A DNA stretch of 64,000 nt. Origin: Nocardiopsis alborubida. GTDB lineage: Bacteria > Actinomycetota > Actinomycetes > Streptosporangiales > Streptosporangiaceae. The position numbers and the translations under genes were made by a program. Shown here piece after piece: positions 61,401 through 64,000 of this stretch (its first letter is position 1; every line of letters starts with the position of its first letter). The notes under the pieces were generated by a model. That model saw nothing but the letters and a program-made list of their open reading frames with translations, did not search any database and was not told the origin of the DNA. The DNA is taken from assembly GCF_012396365.1 (NCBI RefSeq), contig NZ_JAAXPG010000003.1, positions 248,001 through 312,000 on the forward strand. Direction: 5' to 3'.

Positions 61401-62664
61401 CTCCCGTGGCGGTTCCGGTGGCGGAACGACGTACCAGGGTCAGCAGGGTCCGTCGCAGGCCTATCTGGACGCCCAGCGTGAAAAGGAGGAGGCCAAGCAG
61501 AAGCTGATCGCCGCCGCGACCGGATTGGCGAAGCTGGTCGCGGACGAGCTGGGGATTACGGCTGGCCTGGAGTGCTTCACCACCGGCGATCTGGGGGCGT
61601 GTGGCGAGACGGCGTTGAACATCGCGTCGATGTTCGTGGGTGGCCTGGCGGGCAAGATCGCGATCAAGTACGGGTTGCGGTGGGGCAAGGCCGCAGAACT
61701 GGGGCGCAGGATCGCCGAGCTCGGCGGTGAACTGATCGACGGGGTCAACGGTCTGATCAGGGCCAACCGTAAGGTCGACAACCTTTCCTGCCCGATCGGC
61801 AACAGTTTCGTACCCGGAACACGGGTGGTGATGGCCGACGGATCGACCAAACCGATCGAGGAGGTCGATGTCGGTGAGAAGGTGCTGGCCACCGATCCGG
61901 AGACCGGTGAGCAGACCGCGCGGACGGTGCTGGCCACGATCATCGGGTCGGGCAGCAAGCACCTGGTGGAGATCACGGTGGACCCGACCACCGAGCGCGA
62001 AGCGCCCGATGAGGGGACCGATTCCGAAACTGAAGGCCAGCAGGCCGAGCAGTCGGGTATCCCTGGTCCGGTAACGGCGGGGGACGTGGTCATCGCGACC
62101 GACGGGCACCCGTTCTGGGTGCCTGACCTGGGGCAGTGGGTTGACGCGGTCGACCTGGCTCCGGGGATGTGGTTGCAGACCTCGGCGGGCACGTGGGTGC
62201 AGGTCTCCGCGGTGCAGGCCTGGACGCAGGCCGCGACGGTCCATAACCTGACCGTCCAGGGCGTCCACACGTTCCACGTCACTGCTGGGGGCCTGGACGT
62301 CCTCAACCACAACTGCAACGAAGGCATCGCAACATTGCATTACCATGGAGAGGGAAACCACTTCAGTATTGAAGTTACGGATGGTGAGACGGTGTCTCAT
62401 ACTCATCTGATGCCGCATGGGAGCGAAGCAGTAGTCTCTTCGTACTCCGGTGCTCCGAGTATCATGAGCCGTGATATCGATCTCCCGAATGCTCGGGCAG
62501 CCTTGGATTTTCAAAAGGATACTCAGGGCGGTTGGGGTGAGTATCATGAACTCGGCAACAGTTGTTTGACGTACTGTACGAGCGTTCTTCGTGCAGGAGG
62601 TTATGATGCTCCGAGCGGGATGCGGGCCATCCCGTGGGCGCGTGATTTCCTCTCAGTCCGGTAG
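55484..62664 (+). CDS. RHS-repeat polymorphic toxin with HINT domain, frameshifted near 55850
   Basis: GTG 55484 (AGGAGGA upstream) starts a signal peptide (RRGITYSVGLVLVAGLLNAL). Between 55843 and 55872 the frame changes by one base: coding then continues in the frame of ATG 56083 as a Glu/Pro-rich linker. The 2193-codon remainder has an N-terminal beta domain, many YD repeats (YTYDLRGRLVRTED, YSYDAAGRQIGLHD) forming the RHS cage, and the RHS core GARAYDSGLGRFISVDPL. Then comes a HINT autoprotease from NSFVPGTRVVMADG to LDVLNHNC, where cleavage would release the C-terminal toxin. The 113-residue tip is low-GC, with HYHGEGNHFSIEV and NSCLTYCTSVLRAGG, suggesting a permuted papain-like His...Cys enzyme. 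Whether the frameshift is real, an error or programmed is open. Confidence 0.85.
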
Positions 62665-62724
62665 TTTACTGAAGTCGATCCCCATGGTTGATCTTTCGAC
62701 GCCACCCTTCGATCGCAGGAAAAA

Positions 62725-63051
62725 ATGTCTGTTAGAAATTCTGAAGCACTCGGTATCCTCCTTAGGGTGGCTGGTGACGCTCGAGTCTCTTGGCGCGTTG
62801 TGGAACTTGCTGGTCGCGGGGTTTCGATAGATGCGGCTAGCACTATTTGGATTTCTTCTGTGGGAAAGCAGTCTCTGGAGGGGGAGAAGCTATACGAAAT
62901 CCTCGCGGAGCAGATCGAACTGGTCGGCATGCTGAGTGAAGCTTGGCAGTCATTCGATTCCGAAAAAATAACAAGCGCAGAATTTGAACGGCTTTTTGAG
63001 AGCGTTATTTCGAATTTTGAAACTTGGGTTTCAGGGTTTCTGAAATGCTAA
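62725..63051 (+). CDS. Candidate immunity protein for the RHS toxin
   Basis: A 108-residue, largely helical and acidic protein with low GC like the toxin tip. GCAGGAAAAA precedes ATG 62725, and the gene lies 60 bp after the RHS stop, the standard place for an immunity gene. Text such as LEGEKLYEILAEQIELVGML and FESVISNFETWVSGFLKC shows no known catalytic motif. I do not recognise a family. By position and composition it probably neutralises the tip toxin inside the producer. Confidence 0.7.
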   Translation: MSVRNSEALGILLRVAGDARVSWRVVELAGRGVSIDAASTIWISSVGKQSLEGEKLYEILAEQIELVGMLSEAWQSFDSEKITSAEFERLFESVISNFETWVSGFLKC

Positions 63052-63184
63052 TGCTCCAGTTGTAGTTCCGGTTTGCCTTGGTATTTGGGGTTCCTGTATG
63101 CGGATAACTGTTCAGGGCTCTCGTGGGGGCTCGCGCGATTCCGGGCATCCAACACCCGCCCTCGGCCAACCGGACCAGAGCGTC

Positions 63185-63314
63185 GAACATGCCGATGCCA
63201 TGCTTGGCCGCGGCCAACAAGCGCATCGCCGAACCGGAGGCCGAACTGGCCATCCACCGCCGGGCCAGTGAGCTGCTGGGGAAGGTGGTGCCCCCAAAAG
63301 GCGGTTCGAGGTGA
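63185..63314 (+). pseudogene. IS3 OrfA fragment (C-terminal coiled coil)
   Basis: The frame reads LAAANKRIAEPEAELAIHRR and ASELLGKVVPPKG, the leucine-zipper tail of IS3-type OrfA, and ends at TGA 63312-63314. The N-terminal HTH part is not recognisable upstream. A CCCCCAAAAGG stretch near the end is a plausible slippery site for the -1 frameshift that fuses OrfA and OrfB in IS3 elements. Confidence 0.65.
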
Positions 63315-64000
63315 TCGCGGTGATGGCCACCGAGGGACATCCGGTCCAGGTCGCCGTTCGGGTGCTGGGGGTGTCGGAGTCGGGGTTCTACGCCTGGCGC
63401 GACCGCGGCCCTTCGGCCCGCTCGATCCGGCACGTGTTGCTCACGGACACCATCCGCCAGGTCCATGCCGCTTCCAGCGGCGTGTACGGGATACGGCAGG
63501 TGCACGCCGAACTCACCCTCGGACGTGGGATGCGTCTATGGCATGGGACCGTGGCGATGCTGATGTCCCGCGCGGGGCTCAAGGGAGTCACGGGTCGTCC
63601 GACGTGGCGGCGGGCGCGTCCGGACCTGGTCTCGGCCGACCTGGTGGATCGGCAGTTCAGCCGTGAGGGCCTGGACCAGTTGTGGGTCACCGATATCACC
63701 GAGCATCCCACTCGGGAGGGCAAGGTGTACTGCGCGGTGGTGCTGGATGTGTGCTCGCGGCGTGTGGCGGGGTGGGCGATCGGCTCCTCGCCCACGGCGA
63801 TTTTGGTGACGAATGCGCTCGGGATGGCCATCGGCAACCGCGAGCCGAGCCCGGGGACGGTGCTCCATTCCGATGACGGGGTGCAGTTCGGATCTTGGGC
63901 CTTCACTCGGCGGGCCAAGGAGTCGGGGCTGGTGCCCTCGATGGGATCGATCGGGGACTGCTGCGACAATGCTGGTGTGTCCTGCGTTCTTCGGAGTCGG
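63311..64000 (+). CDS. IS3-family transposase OrfB, cut by the window edge
   Basis: From GTG 63311 the frame stays open to the end of the window (230 codons). RVLGVSESGFYAWRDRGPSA is the usual OrfB N-terminal HTH-like region. VHAASSGVYGIRQVHAEL follows, then the integrase core: first catalytic Asp in LWVTDITEHPTREGKVYCAV and second in VLHSDDGVQFGS. The last visible codons (DNAGVSCVLRSR) depart from the usual DNA-x-x-ES-FF, so a frameshift just before the third catalytic residue (Glu) is possible. It overlaps the OrfA remnant by 4 bp. The decayed copy at 31497 belongs to the same family. Confidence 0.85.
   Translation, partial: MIAVMATEGHPVQVAVRVLGVSESGFYAWRDRGPSARSIRHVLLTDTIRQVHAASSGVYGIRQVHAELTLGRGMRLWHGTVAMLMSRAGLKGVTGRPTWRRARPDLVSADLVDRQFSREGLDQLWVTDITEHPTREGKVYCAVVLDVCSRRVAGWAIGSSPTAILVTNALGMAIGNREPSPGTVLHSDDGVQFGSWAFTRRAKESGLVPSMGSIGDCCDNAGVSCVLRSR

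Larger units (their letters stand above)
63185..64000 (+). mobile_element. IS3-family insertion sequence, left part
   Basis: Contains the OrfA tail and OrfB up to the window edge. The left terminal inverted repeat was not located; the OrfA head is missing, so the left end may be deleted. It lies just after the RHS toxin immunity gene and may have helped truncate the island. Confidence 0.6.

Overview
The window comes from a high-GC actinomycete. Nearly all coding DNA has G/C in the third codon position, there are many GTG and TTG starts, and regulators of the PadR, TetR, MerR and RpiR types are frequent. The mixture of secreted LamG and RHS/HINT proteins, a WXG100-like toxin cassette, a long-form argininosuccinate synthase and a PL11 lyase would fit Nocardiopsaceae or a relative. 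That assignment is inference.

Region 1 (1-21 kb) is ordinary chromosome. It holds the end of a PL11 rhamnogalacturonan lyase, a PadR/membrane-protein pair, a DoxX-like protein, a divergent TetR/SDR pair and a P450-TetR-ferredoxin operon. A SulP transporter follows with a MerR regulator, then argG with an ARG box. Next is a six-gene import locus (histidine phosphatase, ABC ATPase, fused permease, lipoprotein, RpiR regulator, PfkB kinase), then a polyprenyl synthetase plus MpaB/rubber-oxygenase-like pair. Three copies of a 106-nt hairpin repeat lie in intergenic gaps at 290, 7961 and 17305.

Region 2 (21-40 kb) holds an FtsX-type ABC exporter under PadR control and a secreted metallophosphoesterase. 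It also holds a tightly overlapping four-gene operon (methyltransferase, CDGSH protein, heme-oxygenase-like diiron enzyme, EgtD-like methyltransferase) and a lower-GC tandem pair of AlkB-like 2OG-Fe(II) oxygenases. The rest is a WGxxGxxG-tail protein, a TetR/acyltransferase pair, PadR with a ruined partner gene, an AlkD-like protein and an MFS exporter.

Region 3 (40-64 kb) is accessory DNA that looks built up by repeated site-specific integration at one attachment site. Two tyrosine recombinase genes, each broken by one stop codon, are each followed by a copy of the site: a decayed copy near 41170 and a good one at 51122. A further copy at 44178 shares a perfect 68-bp core with the 51122 copy, and the core contains the 3' half of a tRNA-Arg(UCU). 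Between and beyond these copies lie a STAND NTPase with TPR repeats plus a membrane partner, a T7SS-type toxin with two related candidate immunity genes, a LamG secreted protein, a large RHS-HINT toxin with a candidate immunity gene, and an IS3 element running off the end. Four large genes here carry a single stop or frameshift, so the island appears to be recently decaying.
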